From: Hygrophila difformis
Lineage: Eukaryota > Streptophyta > Magnoliopsida > Lamiales > Acanthaceae
DNA length: 64,000 nucleotides
Direction: 5' to 3'
NCBI GenBank assembly: GCA_030278955.1
Contig: JAOANR010000014.1
Span: 31,757,453 to 31,821,452, forward strand
Below are positions 21,401-32,549 of this stretch, in pieces. Numbering within the stretch: the stretch's first letter is position 1; each line of letters begins with the position of its first letter. The notes beneath the pieces were generated by a model. It was given only the letters and a program-made list of their open reading frames with translations, was not told where the DNA came from and ran no database searches. Position numbers and translations under genes: made by a program.

Positions 21401-22685
21401 TTGGGCAGATAAATTCATGGAGAGGTTTAGTCGCATGGGTGATCCGGGATCAGCTAGAGAAATGGCTATGATGAAGGTTCTCACCAAGTTCTTTGCTTAC
21501 ATAGCGGCCCATCAAGACGGGAAACTAGGGAGCGAACCCGACAGCTATGAGGGGTTCCTCGCTTATTGCAAGAGTGTAGACGAACCCAAACAGACAGAAA
21601 TGGAATCTCGAGTTCAGACAAACAGTGAGGTTACACAAGTCAGCTTCGGGGCGGTCACTCCCGAAGATGTGGAAGCGGCTATGGGGGCTAACCAAGAAAA
21701 GCCTAAAGTCGGCATTAGCGCGGTAGGTGTCATTACGGAAGATCTCGATATGTTGGACAGCATGGAACTCGATGAGGGAGCCAACATGGAGGGTGAGCTA
21801 AACAACTTGGATGAAGCTTTCTGGGTCGGTTTGGAAGAGGAGCTCAAGGAAGCAGGCTACAAGTATGAGCAAGAAGAGGAACCATCAGACCCTGTGGTGC
21901 CTATGCAAGTCGTGGGATTAGCGGCAGATGAGGAAGTCAGTGATGCGGAGTCCGAGATATGGGACGAAGAAAAGCCATCGTTCGCCAAGCTCATTGAGGA
22001 AATGGATGAGATGATAGCAGAACTCTCTCATCCCACCAGAAACCTATTCGAAGAGTTAAGTGGCCAGCTTGTTCAAGGGCCAATGTTTCCACAGTTCGCC
22101 AAACCAGAGGTATCCCAAACCAGGCAGTTGAAACCTCTGTATATCAAAGCTCACATTGATGGGCGTCCGGTGAGTAGGGTATTCATCGACAATGGAGCAG
22201 CAGCAAACGTGATGCCAATGTCCACGTTAAAGAAGATCGGCAAGAGTGAGAAGGACCTCATCCCCACCAGGGTCAAGATGTGCAGCTTTGTAGGAGAAGC
22301 CACTCAGCCTGCGGGATTCATAATAGCGGATGTCACCGTGGGATCCAAAACTATCAAAGTAGCGTTCTTTGTGGTAAAGTCGAGAACTTGCTACTCGGTG
22401 TTACTGGGACGTGACTGGATTCACATGGCACAATGTGTGCCATCCACCTTACACCAACAGTTGCTTTTTTGGAATAATGACCAAGTAGAGTTGGTGGAAG
22501 CAGATCCCCAACCTTTCATAGGACACGACCGCAACAACGATGAGGCGGTCTTTTACGTAGAAGATGTCCAACCTGCCTCAGCTTTGATTGGGGTAGATTT
22601 GGACCTCGAGTCCATCGATTTCACTTCTAGCGGCTTCAAGCTACATCCGGTAGACAGCCGACCCAAATCCTCAGGTTCCACATGA
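18471..22685 (+). CDS. gag-pro: Element E Gag-protease, intact ORF
   Basis: A 1404-codon open frame. Residues 30-300 are proline/alanine-rich with imperfect internal repeats (AAPVAPMAATP twice). Residues 329-480 form the retrotransposon Gag capsid domain (from FKMPDFTSFSGDEGK to the AARLEKFLEEQ helix). Residues 700-930 are basic and contain SPSPPSRRP-type repeats resembling an SR domain. Residues 1220-1340 are a retropepsin, with the active site FIDNGAAANVMP at about 1237 and LLGRDW further on. DNGA in place of DTGA/DSGA is usual in Tat relatives. The product forms virus-like particles and matures them. The stop TGA overlaps the ATG of the next frame (ATGA at 22682-22685). This is the best preserved E gene. 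Confidence 0.9.
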   Translation: MCMRLRSGRIIVDLTQEFEDMSLQDQTIQRTSDEDAGETANIASPQQGIMQNPTLSEQMGLSMTESMAEFMPLLTRHLMDVLRPAMADQTSQICGSLRDGGLPASGGTTMAPNTPYSGPSGGQQRMWGNTLGQPPLQDSGSVASMFPQSYQTGYPFCPAAPSMPSLGYAAPPMPVYVPSNPLMATNPTPGCMAAGPSTAPRQSAPQVPNIPTAPNMAAPVAPMAATPNPGWMPPTLGGQTVQTGGVMAAPVAPMAATPIHTGGHAPQPCGAPTPPAAMPPTQAHVISPELLADMMQQNFGIQLKPMERPTYRKPYPDWVDTMQPYPRGFKMPDFTSFSGDEGKSTVEHIGRFTAQCGEAAANHWLKLRLFSSSLTGPAFAWFASLRPNSIQNWADLERAFHDRFYTPLSQVSLADLTNAKQHADEAASSFISRLQRLKGRCSIAIPEKEIANIAVANMLPKLKEHLIVQDATDLAQLAERAARLEKFLEEQEGRRPIRRVHFEEVILSDEEDEPMEVAIAELVQIAKPHTCAALKPPRQREAKYKPEEDLFDMSKADQVFDALLKDGVIKLPEGQKLPAAEEIRGRSFCKWHNSYTHSITKCRSFKTAIQNKIKEGRLKFAGMKVDLDPFPQLRVGAAGLVPNPDEGGSSSRMDQEGERVEIDEQDDDLLSDESDAEKEREKQLYSKQSRFKHMSQEDFARVLKAEEKEHQKRKNPPLRMEIPKPAIEVRDNGKHQPATRDYRQSVEVVPTLMRRPEHPAEADRWMRNRAGGKAAQKEPPPMTRSQYRRAQRRYAEEMRQWEAQVHKLESSKPRKPVQPTYFRSQGETSEQRRPIHERLQHPDGRPLYMRYSPPVSLRKPVHERLGDYRGRSNEASRRPHSPSPPSRRPRPPSPPPRKARSPSPPSRRPPSPRRTHSPSPPTRRPVRERLQWAERRHPAPQRETMEPRSAQIKKQPSSARDKGKAAVVAESSEGSEPWADKFMERFSRMGDPGSAREMAMMKVLTKFFAYIAAHQDGKLGSEPDSYEGFLAYCKSVDEPKQTEMESRVQTNSEVTQVSFGAVTPEDVEAAMGANQEKPKVGISAVGVITEDLDMLDSMELDEGANMEGELNNLDEAFWVGLEEELKEAGYKYEQEEEPSDPVVPMQVVGLAADEEVSDAESEIWDEEKPSFAKLIEEMDEMIAELSHPTRNLFEELSGQLVQGPMFPQFAKPEVSQTRQLKPLYIKAHIDGRPVSRVFIDNGAAANVMPMSTLKKIGKSEKDLIPTRVKMCSFVGEATQPAGFIIADVTVGSKTIKVAFFVVKSRTCYSVLLGRDWIHMAQCVPSTLHQQLLFWNNDQVELVEADPQPFIGHDRNNDEAVFYVEDVQPASALIGVDLDLESIDFTSSGFKLHPVDSRPKSSGST

Positions 22686-24205
22686 TAAATAGCCAAGATA
22701 TTTATAAAGACTTGCTGCAGCGGCTCGCCAACACTGAGATAATGATGGGTGCCGAAGACAAGTCCAAGAGTCTAACTGATACAAGGCCATCTGAGTGGCC
22801 ATCCCCTGTGAAACGGACACTACCTAGCCCGGAAGCTAAGGAACCACTTGTGGACATCAACCTTGGAACCGATGCAGAACCAAAACTCACCAAGATAAGC
22901 GCTTCATTACCTGACGAAGAGCGGCGCCAACTAGTGGAGCTGATCTAGAAATACAAAGATTGTTTTGCGTGGCAGTATACAGATATGCCAGGATTATCAA
23001 GAGAACTAGTGGAGCACAAGTTGCCAACCCATCCTGAGTTCAGACCTCACAAGCAACCGCCTAGACGTTTTGATCCAGACACCATCCCAAAGATAAAGGC
23101 CGAGATTGAAAAGCTTCTTAGAGCAGGTTACATTAGAACGTGTCGCTATGTAGAGTGGCTTGCAAATATTGTACCTGTTGTGAAGAAAAATGGTCAATTA
23201 AGAGTCTGTATAGATTTTAGAAATTTAAACTTGGCTACACCTAAGGATGAGTATGTAATGCCTATGGTCGATATGCTTGTTGATGCGGCCGCCGGCTACA
23301 AATTTTTGTCATTAATGGATGGTTATTCTGGGTACAATCAAATCTTCATTTCTGAATCTGATGTACATAAAACTGCTTTTCGTTGCCCGGGACCAGTCGG
23401 CATCTTCGAATGGGTGGTCATGCCTTTTGGCTTGAAGAATGCCGGAGCAATATATCAAAGGGCCATGAACAAGATTTTTCATGATCTAATTGGCCACACA
23501 CTTGAAGTTTACATTGATGACATCGTAGTCAAGTCATGTGAATTCGGCCAGCACTTGGCCCATCTGGAGAACGCATTCATTCGAATGAGGCAACATGGAT
23601 TGAAAATCAATCCAGCTAAGTGTGCCTTTGGAGTGGCAGCAGGGAACTTCTTAGGTTTCCTTGTGCATGAAAGAGGTATCGAGGTAGATCACAACAAGGC
23701 CAAGGCCATCTTGGAGGCCCGCGCACCATCCAATCTCAAGGAGTTACAGTCGCTGATAGGCAAAATTAACTTCTTAAGGAGATTTATTGCTAATGCTGCC
23801 GGAAAAATGAAGGCGTTCACTACCTTGCTTAAAGGGAGGAAGAATGAAACGTTTCTATGGACAGCCGAACATCAAGCGGCCTTCGAAGAAATAAAGAAAG
23901 CGTTGAGCAATCCTCCAGTATTAGTACCGCCAAGGCAAGGAGTACCGCTAAAGCTATATGTGTCAGCAGCCGAAGAATCCATCGGATGCCTACTTGCACA
24001 GGATGACGAAGTCGGCAGGGAAAGGGCTATTTACTACCTCAGCAAGACTCTACAAGGGCCGGAGGTAAGATACACCGCATTGGAGAAGCTATGTTATGCT
24101 CTGGTATACTCCTGCAGTAAATTAGAACATTACATGCTGCCAAGAATGATCCAAGTAGTAGCTCCATTCAACTTGGTGAGGAGCTCCTGCATAAGCCAGC
24201 GCTGA
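22682..24205 (+). pseudogene. pol: Element E reverse transcriptase and first RNase H
   Basis: An ATG at 22682 overlaps the gag-pro stop. The frame runs to a TAG at 22946-22948, then stays open in the same frame to 24205. Reverse transcriptase spans from the LPTHPEFRPHKQPPRRF region to about 23800, with the catalytic YIDDIV near 23512. The first RNase H begins at about 23940 as LKLYVSAAEESIGCLL: the canonical first aspartate of LYLDAS is replaced, a known trait of Tat elements, whose first RNase H is a degenerate connection domain. A one-base shift near 24175 moves the downstream coding into another frame. The stop and the shift make this a pseudogene. Confidence 0.88.
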
Positions 24206-24228
24206 AGGGTCGCCAGGCGAAATGGGCT

Positions 24229-25424
24229 ATGAAGATTAGTCCCTTCACTCTGGTACACGTCCATCAAAAAGTCGTCAAAGGACAAGCCTTGGCCGACTTC
24301 CTAGCTCAACATCCCTCATTAACAATACCAGAGGATCCCAAAGAGGCATCCTTCATCGGATTTGAGCCCTGGGAATTGACTTTTGATGGGTCGTGTGCAA
24401 GTAGCGGCTCCGGAGCCGGAATTACGATTACTAGCTCTCTGGGACAACATTGGAAGCTCGCTCGAGAGCTGGAACCAGGCACCACCAACAATCAAGCGGA
24501 GTATGAGGCTTTAACATTTGGCCTAGAGACAGCATTACTCAAGGGTGCGAAATCCATTACCATTTTTGGAGACTCCGAGGTCATCCTGAAACAACTAACA
24601 GGAGAATATGAATGCAAGAGTCCAAGGCTAGTCAAATGCTACGAGACAGCATTGGAACTCTTATCCAAATTTTCGGACGTTACCATCACACACGTTCCTA
24701 GAAGTCAAAATCAAGAGGCTAACGAAGCCGCTCAACTTGCTTCAGGCTGGCAGTCTAGTCGCCCTAGGGGGGCACCATGCATTGCCGCCATCACAAATGA
24801 GTCTGGAGACCAAGGAGGAGTCCAACCCCAACATCCCAAGGATGATTGGAGGACTGAAATCACACGATACCTCAAAAACCCATCATCTGGTGGAGACGGC
24901 TCGCTAAAGATCAAATCTTTACGATACACACTGATAGGTGGTGAGTTATTCCGAAGGGCGGTCGATGGATTACTGCTCAAGTGTATAGGTCCCGAGGAGG
25001 CTAAGCTGGTAATGGGAGAAGTTCACGAGGGGATATGCGGCTCCCATCGAGCAGGACCTAGCATGAGATGGAGTATTCATCGTCATGGGTATTTTTGGCC
25101 AACCATCATGGAAGACTGCATCATCTATGCCCGAGGTTGCGAGGCTTGTCAGAAACATGGGCCAATTCAAAGAGTACCAGCGGAAGAATTACACACAGTC
25201 ATCAAGCCTTGGCCATTTCGTGGCTGGGGGATGGACATCATTGGAAAAATTCACCCGCCGTCGTCTAAGAACCACGCATTCATACTGGTGGCCACTAATT
25301 ACTTCACCAAATGGGTGGAAGCATGGCCAATGAGGAAGATAGATCAAAACGATGTAATTAAGTTCATAACTGAGCTCATACATCGATTTGGAATTCCTCA
25401 AACAATCACTGCGGATCAAGGAAC
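24229..25424 (+). pseudogene. pol: Element E second RNase H and N-terminal integrase
   Basis: Coding continues in a frame one base off the upstream part. Residues 45-175 form an archaeal-type RNase H with WELTFDGSC, NNQAEYEAL and FGDSEVI motifs supplying the acidic residues; this acquired second RNase H is the hallmark of Tat elements. Residues 250-310 hold the HHCC zinc domain of integrase (H-E-G-I-C-G-S-H ... C-E-A-C). The catalytic core starts with GWGMDIIGK, and its second aspartate lies in ITADQGT. Element F cuts the gene directly after that motif at 25424. Confidence 0.9.
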
Positions 25425-27940
25425 TGTAATACCCGAGAATTTTCCAACACAAAATAAAACAATAATTAAATAAATAAATAATAAATTAAATAAATACTAT
25501 AGATAAATAAACAAATCCAGCAAATAAAAGAAATAAATAAAGATAAGGAAATGAGAAATGAGATTTTTACTTAAAAAGGAATTAAAGGAATTTAATTCAA
25601 TAAAAGGATGGATAAATGGTACACCAAAACCCGACACTAATGAACTCGAGTATTCGAGTCCAAAACATCCGATTAGGCTGAGAATAAAATTAGAGAGAAA
25701 GTATGAACCCGAATATACCCCGGAAATCGGAATTCGGGAACATAGAGGGATAGAAACCCGAAAGAGAGGCGGAAAAGCACGACGGATCGCACGACCCGCC
25801 CGGACCGAAGTCCAGGTGAAGTCGGCGCGGTGGCCGCGCGGTGAAGTGGCTTTAGCGCGCCACGACCGCGCCACTTCACAGATTCGTTTGTTGCGTGAAT
25901 CTCTCGCCCGAACGCGGATTTTTCGACTTTCGGTTGAACATCTCTCGACTCCAGACCTTTAGATCGGCTGTGGACGCCCTAGGGATTAAGAATTCTATAA
26001 ATAAGCCCCTTGGGAGCCCCAAACAAGTTTACAAAACCCTACAATCTTCTATACGTTCGAAACCCTAAATTCGGAGTCGACGGAAAGCACCAAACGGAGG
26101 CAGCAGCTTTGGACGAAAATCCAAGGTCTCCAAACGTTGTGGTAAGCTCTAGTCCAATAAATCTTTTCACGTTTCAATCCGAAAACGGATTCTAACTTCG
26201 GTTCTTTTCTTTCTACACCCCGTATCGAATCTAGATCGTAGAACCCGACGAACGGAGAGGAGAAACGGTGATCTGGAAGCCACGCCTCCGAACTAGACAT
26301 CCCCGACGTTCATAGACACTGTAAGTTAACCTTACATGGTTTTGGGAGATTTTAAAACATTCGAAACCTAAAAGATTCAACAAGAACCATAAATCTGTCC
26401 ACTTTTGTTTTTCTACCGACGCAACAGACTTGGTGAATTTTTCCGACCCTTAAAACAAACTCAAACGGAAAAACGTAAAACACGAAAAACGTTCCTAAGA
26501 CTTAGACCTAGCTACTGTAAAAATTTGAGAATTTTTGGAGTTGATTTGATATGTGAAAACCCGTTGAAACCGAACTGTTTGATTCTAGATCTTGAAATCT
26601 TGGACAGAACTTAGGAATGATCTTGATCACATTTTTGAGATAAGATCTAGGCTGTTTTAGATCTTTGGCCGAACATGAAAGTTGTAGATAAATGTCTTAA
26701 GATAACCCCTGTCAAATTTCATTAAATTTGGAGTTGAATTGATATGGTAGAATTCGAAATCTTTGAACTATGATGTATTAAACTCGGACAGATTTCTTCT
26801 TATGCGAAAATTGGCGATTTTGACCTACTTAGGTATCTCGGATTGAAAAAGTTAAAACACGAAAGTTGTAGATCTTGATGTTTCCGAGTCAGTTATGAAA
26901 TTTTAGAATTTTTGGAATTAAATCTGATTTTAGACGAATTTTAGAGTAAACTGTGGTTTACCGGAAACAAAATCTTGAAATCTTGTTGAAACATGAAATT
27001 AGCCTTTAAGGTTTAGATGATTGGGAATTCCTTTGAAATAAAATACACATGAAATATCTTGCTTGCCGAAAGGCAATTGAAATATCCTGCTTGCCGAAAG
27101 GCAATTGAAATATCTTGCTTGCCGAAAGGCAATTGAAATATCCTGCTTGCCGAAAGGCAATTGAAATATCCTGCTTGCCGAAAGGCAATTGAAATATCTT
27201 GCTTGCCGAAAGGCAATTGAAATATACTGTTTGCCGAAAGGCAATTGAAATATAAAACTTGCCGAATGGAAATTGAAATATAAACTTGAAACATGAGACA
27301 TGAGATATGAAACTATGAGACTCGAAAATTGTTCCTTTTGGATTATGCTTTTAAATTATGTCCTATAATTATATTGCTTTGCAAGTTATATTTATGATCT
27401 TATGAAATCTCTATCCTTTAAATTATGCCATTTAATTATTGTTAGATAGATGAGTTAAATTATGTGGTGTTGTGCACATGTTTTCTTTAAATATTAATTA
27501 ATGGCTTTGAAACCCCATAGTTATGTATGTGTTAACTTACTCAGCACGTAGTGCTGACCAAAACCATATTTTCTTTTTCTTTTTCTTCTAGAGTTGAGAA
27601 TTATGCATCGTCATATGCATACACGGGAAGCTTGGGATGATATATTATTTTGAATTTTGTATTAGACTAGATCTTGCATGAACGGGCCTGTATAACCCGT
27701 GATTAGGCCATGTTGGCCCTATATTTAAATTCCGCTGCGATATATATATGTAAATATTATTTTCCGCTGCAACTTTGATGTATTATTTTTAAATTATATA
27801 TGAATGGGCTGTTTGAATATTTTTAAATTCTGAAAAACCATAGCCTTGCATCTCTTTAGTGAGCTCGGAGAAACCGTGTCTTGCTAGAGAGGTGTGGCGG
27901 TGACATCCCGACCTGGGTGACCAAAAACCGGGGTGTTACA
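25425..27940 (+). repeat. Element F 5' LTR
   Basis: Starts TGTAATACCCG and ends GGGGTGTTACA. It has a TATA box TATAAATA at 25996-26003, a candidate intron from GTAAGC at 26142 to TTCTAG at 27591, the 28-bp hairpin array at about 27050-27275, and a palindrome TCAGCACGTAGTGCTGA at 27541-27557 just before the acceptor. Confidence 0.92.
27050..27275 (+). repeat. 28-bp tandem array of GAAA-loop hairpins (5' LTR)
   Basis: Eight tandem copies of a 28-bp unit whose core TTGCCGAAAGGCAA is a 5-bp stem closed by a GAAA tetraloop. The spacer alternates ATATCTTGC and ATATCCTGC. The eighth copy is degenerate. The array lies downstream of the TATA box, so it is transcribed, within the candidate LTR intron. 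Confidence 0.92.
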
Positions 27941-27943
27941 AGT

Positions 27944-27956
27944 TGGTATCAAAGCC
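27944..27956 (+). promoter_or_regulatory. Element F primer-binding site (tRNA-Met)
   Basis: TGGTATCAAAGCC lies 4 bp after the 5' LTR and matches the plant initiator tRNA-Met 3' end complement with one change. Confidence 0.88.
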
Positions 27957-28604
27957 CGGCTATTTTTAAACTATTATTTTTAAACCCTTATTATTTTTAA
28001 ACTATTATTAATATTTTGACTATTATTTTAAATTATTAAATTATCATTTCAATGGAGAAATTTTTTATTTTAAAACCCATGGAAAAAAAAATATATATAT
28101 TGCATTAAATTACTTTTGGGGGGGGAAACTACCATTCGCATTTGCATATTGCATCTCTTTTATGTAAAGAACTTAGAATCTTTGCGAATTTTAACTTAGA
28201 ATCTTGGCGAATTGAACCTAGAATCTTGGCGAGTTGAACCTAGAATCTTGGCGAAATTAACTTAGATCTCTTGTTACACCTATATAATCTTGAGGCATGA
28301 CATCGAATTAGAAGCAATAACTAGATACTGATCCTGCCTTAGTTCTAGATCGCGTTTATCTAAGCGCACGCCTAAGCATAACGAATCTCGGCTCTAGCCA
28401 TTCCTACCCTTGTACAAATTCGAGAACTCCTTCATGTGGAATAATAAAAATCAAGTCTTTATTAAAACACTCTCTATTCCAAAAATCTTGTTTGGATTTC
28501 CAAACAACAAATCCGAAAATTTGAAATTTGAAATTTACGAAACGTCTCGTTCGAGCGATCTATCTAAACCAAGATAAGCTAATCTATACACGTTATAACA
28601 GAGA

Positions 28605-29756
28605 ATGGCGCCTAGGAGGAAACCAAGGAAGGTGAGTCCAAACGGCACTGACGCTAACCTGTCCAACACGCCCAACAACAGTGAAAGTCCTCAGAACCTA
28701 GGAGAGCAAGTGCCTCAAGCGCTCAATAATATGGAAGCACGTTTAAAAACGATAGAGGGATTCCTAGTAGCATTAGGAAATGCGGAGGTGCATAGGACAC
28801 ATGCAGCAGTAACTCCACCCGTAGCTCAAACCAACTATCTAGCGTTGGTGAATCCCTATCAACCACCACGTTATGATGGGCAGGAGGATCCCGCCAAACT
28901 AGAGGGGTGGATCCGTACATTTGATAAGCTCTTGGATGCTATCAAATGTCCTGATGAGGCAAGGACACGAGTAGCAACCTACTACTTAGGAGGCGAAGCC
29001 GATGAGTGGTGGCAAGACCTCCAGAGGAATTTAGAGGAAGCTGAAGAAGCTTATTCGTGGACTAAACTTAAGGAGGATCTAAGGGACCGATTCTACCCCA
29101 TGAGCACCAAGGCGGCAATGTACGAAGAGTTTTTATCACTGAAGCAAGAGGGACGGACGGTGCAGGAGTATTACACCCGGTTTAAGGAGTTGGTACGATT
29201 TGCTACGAGGATAGTACCAACCGACTCTGACAAGGCTCAGAAATTTGAGATGGGTCTGAACCTTAGTATCCGGGAGATACTTGCAGTAGGACAATTCACG
29301 AACCTGCAGACGGTTTATGATCGTGCGGTAGCGGTTGCACGAGTCCAAGGACTGAAACGGAAACCGGTAGATGAGGCTAACCAAGGACCACAAGGAGAGT
29401 GCAAGGTGGATAAGGACCGTTTCGATGGAAACTCGAAAGGACAACATCAAAATGACAATGGGGAGAAAAAGGGGATAGTCTTCAACCATTGTGACTATGC
29501 GTCACCATGTCCAAAGTGTGGTAAACCGCATTATGCGAGAGGATGCCCTCAGCCTGGAGCATGCCTTCGATGTGGTCGACGTGGTCATCAGCTGCGTGAT
29601 TGCCGGACACGGAAGGAAAACATCGACAAGAGAGAGGATGTGACTACTCGACCTAAGCCACCACGAAAACCAGACGGTCAAGGTGGCAACAACCAAGGGC
29701 ACCAATACCCTCAGAATAAAGACCAGAACCCGAAATCTTTTGAGAGTACTGAATAG
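28605..29756 (+). CDS. gag: Element F Gag polyprotein, intact
   Basis: A 383-codon ORF starting MAPRRKPRK. Residues 83-250 are the Retrotrans_gag capsid domain (PPRYDGQEDPAKLEGWIRTF ... EADEWWQDL ... LREDLRDRFYP-like ... VQEYYTRFKELVRFA). Residues 304-335 hold two zinc knuckles: CPKCGKPHYARGC, a variant with spacing CX2CX3HX4C, and CLRCGRRGHQLRDC, a canonical CX2CX4HX4C. The C-terminal tail is basic and glutamine/asparagine-rich. The product would bind element RNA and form particles. The frame stops at 29756 and no protease or pol sequence follows. An open frame in a recent insertion is consistent with function or with too little time for decay. Confidence 0.92.
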   Translation: MAPRRKPRKVSPNGTDANLSNTPNNSESPQNLGEQVPQALNNMEARLKTIEGFLVALGNAEVHRTHAAVTPPVAQTNYLALVNPYQPPRYDGQEDPAKLEGWIRTFDKLLDAIKCPDEARTRVATYYLGGEADEWWQDLQRNLEEAEEAYSWTKLKEDLRDRFYPMSTKAAMYEEFLSLKQEGRTVQEYYTRFKELVRFATRIVPTDSDKAQKFEMGLNLSIREILAVGQFTNLQTVYDRAVAVARVQGLKRKPVDEANQGPQGECKVDKDRFDGNSKGQHQNDNGEKKGIVFNHCDYASPCPKCGKPHYARGCPQPGACLRCGRRGHQLRDCRTRKENIDKREDVTTRPKPPRKPDGQGGNNQGHQYPQNKDQNPKSFESTE

Positions 29757-30033
29757 GCAGTTATGGGGACATAACTGGAGTCCTAAGGGGGGGAGGATGT
29801 GATACCCCGTAATAAAGTAGTTGCATTATTTTAGTTGGCTCGACAATATGTATCCCAAATAAAATTTTGAACTACGTTATGGCTTGATCCCTTTACCGGG
29901 TACGTAGGCAGCTTAGAAGTTTTAATTCTAAGTTCAGTCACAACATAATAAAACAAACACAAGACCTTAGCACGAGACGAGAAAAGCCGAAACACAACTT
30001 CGAGGACGAAGTTGATTCTTAAGGACGGTAGAC
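29757..30033 (+). other. Element F 3' region with two polypurine-like tracts
   Basis: Two purine tracts each precede an LTR-start-like sequence. The first (CTAAGGGGGGGAGGATG at 29782-29798) is followed by TGATACCCCGTAA, which looks like the start of a different chromovirus LTR. The second (TTAAGGACGGTAGAC near 30018-30033) immediately precedes the real 3' LTR. The intervening 230 bp include a TACGTAGGCAGC motif common in LTR U5 regions. F therefore looks chimeric. Confidence 0.65.
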
Positions 30034-32549
30034 TATAATACCCGAGAATTTTCCAACATAAAATAAAACAATAATTAAATAAATAAATAATAAATTAAAT
30101 AAATACTATAGATAAATAAACAAATCCAGCAAATAAAAGAAATAAATAAAGATAAGGAAATGAGAAATGAGATTTTTACTTAAAAAGGAATTAAATGAAT
30201 TAAATTCAATAAAAGGATGGATAAATGGTACACCAAAACCCGACACTAATGAACTCGAGTATTCGAGTCCAAAACATCCGATTAGGCTGAGAATAAAATT
30301 AGAGAGAAAGTATGAACCCGAATATACCCCGGAAATCGGAATTCGGGAGCATAGAGGGATAGAAACCCGAAAGAGAGGCGGAAAAGCACGACGGATTGCA
30401 CGACCCGCCCGGACCGAAGTCCAGGCGAAGTCGGCGCGGTGGCCGCGCGGTGAAGTGGCTTTAGCGCGCCACGACCGCGCCACTTCACAGATTCGTTTGT
30501 TGCGTGAATCTCTCGCCCGAACGCGGATTTTTCGACTTTCGGTTGAACATCTCTCGACTCCAGACCTTTAGGTCGGCTGTGGACGCCCTAGGGATTAAGA
30601 ATTCTATAAATAAGCCCCTTGGGAGCCCCAAACAAGTTTACAAAACCCTACAATCTTCTATACGTTCGAAACCCTAAATTCGGAGTCGACGGAAAGCACC
30701 AAACGGAGGCAGCAGCTTTGGACGAAAATCCAAGGTCTCCAAACGTTGTGGTAAGCTCTAGTCCAATAAATCTTTTCACGTTTCAATCCGAAAACGGATT
30801 CTAACTTCGGTTCTTTTCTTTCTACACCCCGTATCGAATTTAGATCGTAGAACCCGACGAACGGAGAGGAGAAACGGTGATCTGGAAGCCACGCCTCCGA
30901 ACTAGACATCCCCGACGTTCATAGACACTGTAAGTTAACCTTACATGGTTTTGGGAGATTTTAAAACATTCGAAACCTAAAAGATTCAACAAGAACCATA
31001 AATCTGTCCACTTTTGTTTTTCTACCGACGCAACAGACTTGGTGAATTTTTCCGACCCTTAAAACAAACTCAAACGGAAAAACGTAAAACACGAAAAACG
31101 TTCCTAAGACTTAGACCTAGCTACTGTACAAATTTGAGAATTTTTGGAGTTGATTTGATATGTGAAAACCCGTTGAAACCGAACTGTTTGATTCTAGATC
31201 TTGAAATCTTGGACAGAACTTAGGAATGATCTTGATCACGTTTTTGAGATAGGATCTAGGCTGTTTTAGATCTTTGGCCGAACATGAAAGTTGTAGATAA
31301 ATGTCTTAAGATGACCCCTGTCAAATTTCATTAAATTTGGAGTTGAATTGATATGGTAGAATTCGAAATCTTTGAACTATGATGTATTAAACTCGGACAG
31401 ATTTCTTCTTATGCGAAAATTGGCGATTTTGACCTACTTAGGTATCTCGGATTGAAAAAGTTAAAACACGAAAGTTGTAGATCTTGATGTTTCCGAGTCA
31501 GATATAAAATTTTGGAATTTTTGGAATTAAATCTGATTTTAGACGAATTTTAGAGTAAACTGTGGTTTACCGGAAACAAAATCTTGAAATCTTGTTGAAA
31601 CATGAAATTAGCCTTTAAGGTTTAGATGATTGGGAATTCCTTTGAAATAAAATACACATGAAATATCTTGCTTGCCGAAAGGCAATTGAAATATCCTGCT
31701 TGCCGAAAGGCAATTGAAATATCTTGCTTGCCGAAAGGCAATTGAAATATCCTGCTTGCCGAAAGGCAATTGAAATATCTTGCTTGCCGAAAGGCAATTG
31801 AAATATCTTGCTTGCCGAAAGATAATTGAAATATACTGCTTGCCGAAAGGCAATTGAAATATAAAACTTGCCGAATGGAAATTGAAATATAAACTTGAAA
31901 CATGAGACATGAGATATGAAACTATGAGACTCGAAAATTGTTCCTTTTGGATTATGCTTTTAAATTATGTGCTATAATTATATTGCTTTGCAAGTTATAT
32001 TTATGATCTTATGAAATCTCTATCCTTTAAATTATGCCATTTAATTATTGTTAGATAGATGAGTTAAATTATGTGGTGTTGTGCACATGTTTTCTTTAAA
32101 TATTAATTAATGGCTTTGAAACCCCATAGTTATGTATGTGTTAACTTACTCAGCACGTAGTGCTGACCAAAACCATATTTTCTTTTTCTTTTTCTTCCAG
32201 AGTTGAGAATTATGCATCGTCATATGCATACACGGGAAGCTTGGGATGATATATTATTTTGAATTTTGTATTAGACTAGATCTTGCATGAACGGGCCTGT
32301 TTAACCCGTGATTAGGCCATGTTGGCCCTATATTTAAATTCCGCTGCGATACATATATGTAAATATTATTTTCCGCTGCAACTTTGATGTATTATTTTTA
32401 AATTATATATGAATGGGCTGTTTGAATATTTTTAAATTCTGAAAAACCATAGCCTTGCATCTCTTTAGTGAGCTCGGAGAAACCGTGTCTTGCTAGAGAG
32501 GTGTGGCGGTGACATCCCGACCTGGGTGACCAAAAACCGGGGTGTTACA
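30034..32549 (+). repeat. Element F 3' LTR
   Basis: A 2516-bp copy of the 5' LTR starting TATAATACCC (the TG terminus mutated to TA) and ending GGGTGTTACA. It has a TATA box at 30605-30612, a hairpin array at about 31659-31885 (eight units, the sixth mutated to GATAATT) and the palindrome at 32150-32166. Confidence 0.92.

Noticed and set aside
27050..27275. CRISPR-like array (28-bp repeats)
   Set aside because: Repeats are contiguous without unique spacers, lie within an LTR and occur in both LTRs of a plant retrotransposon.
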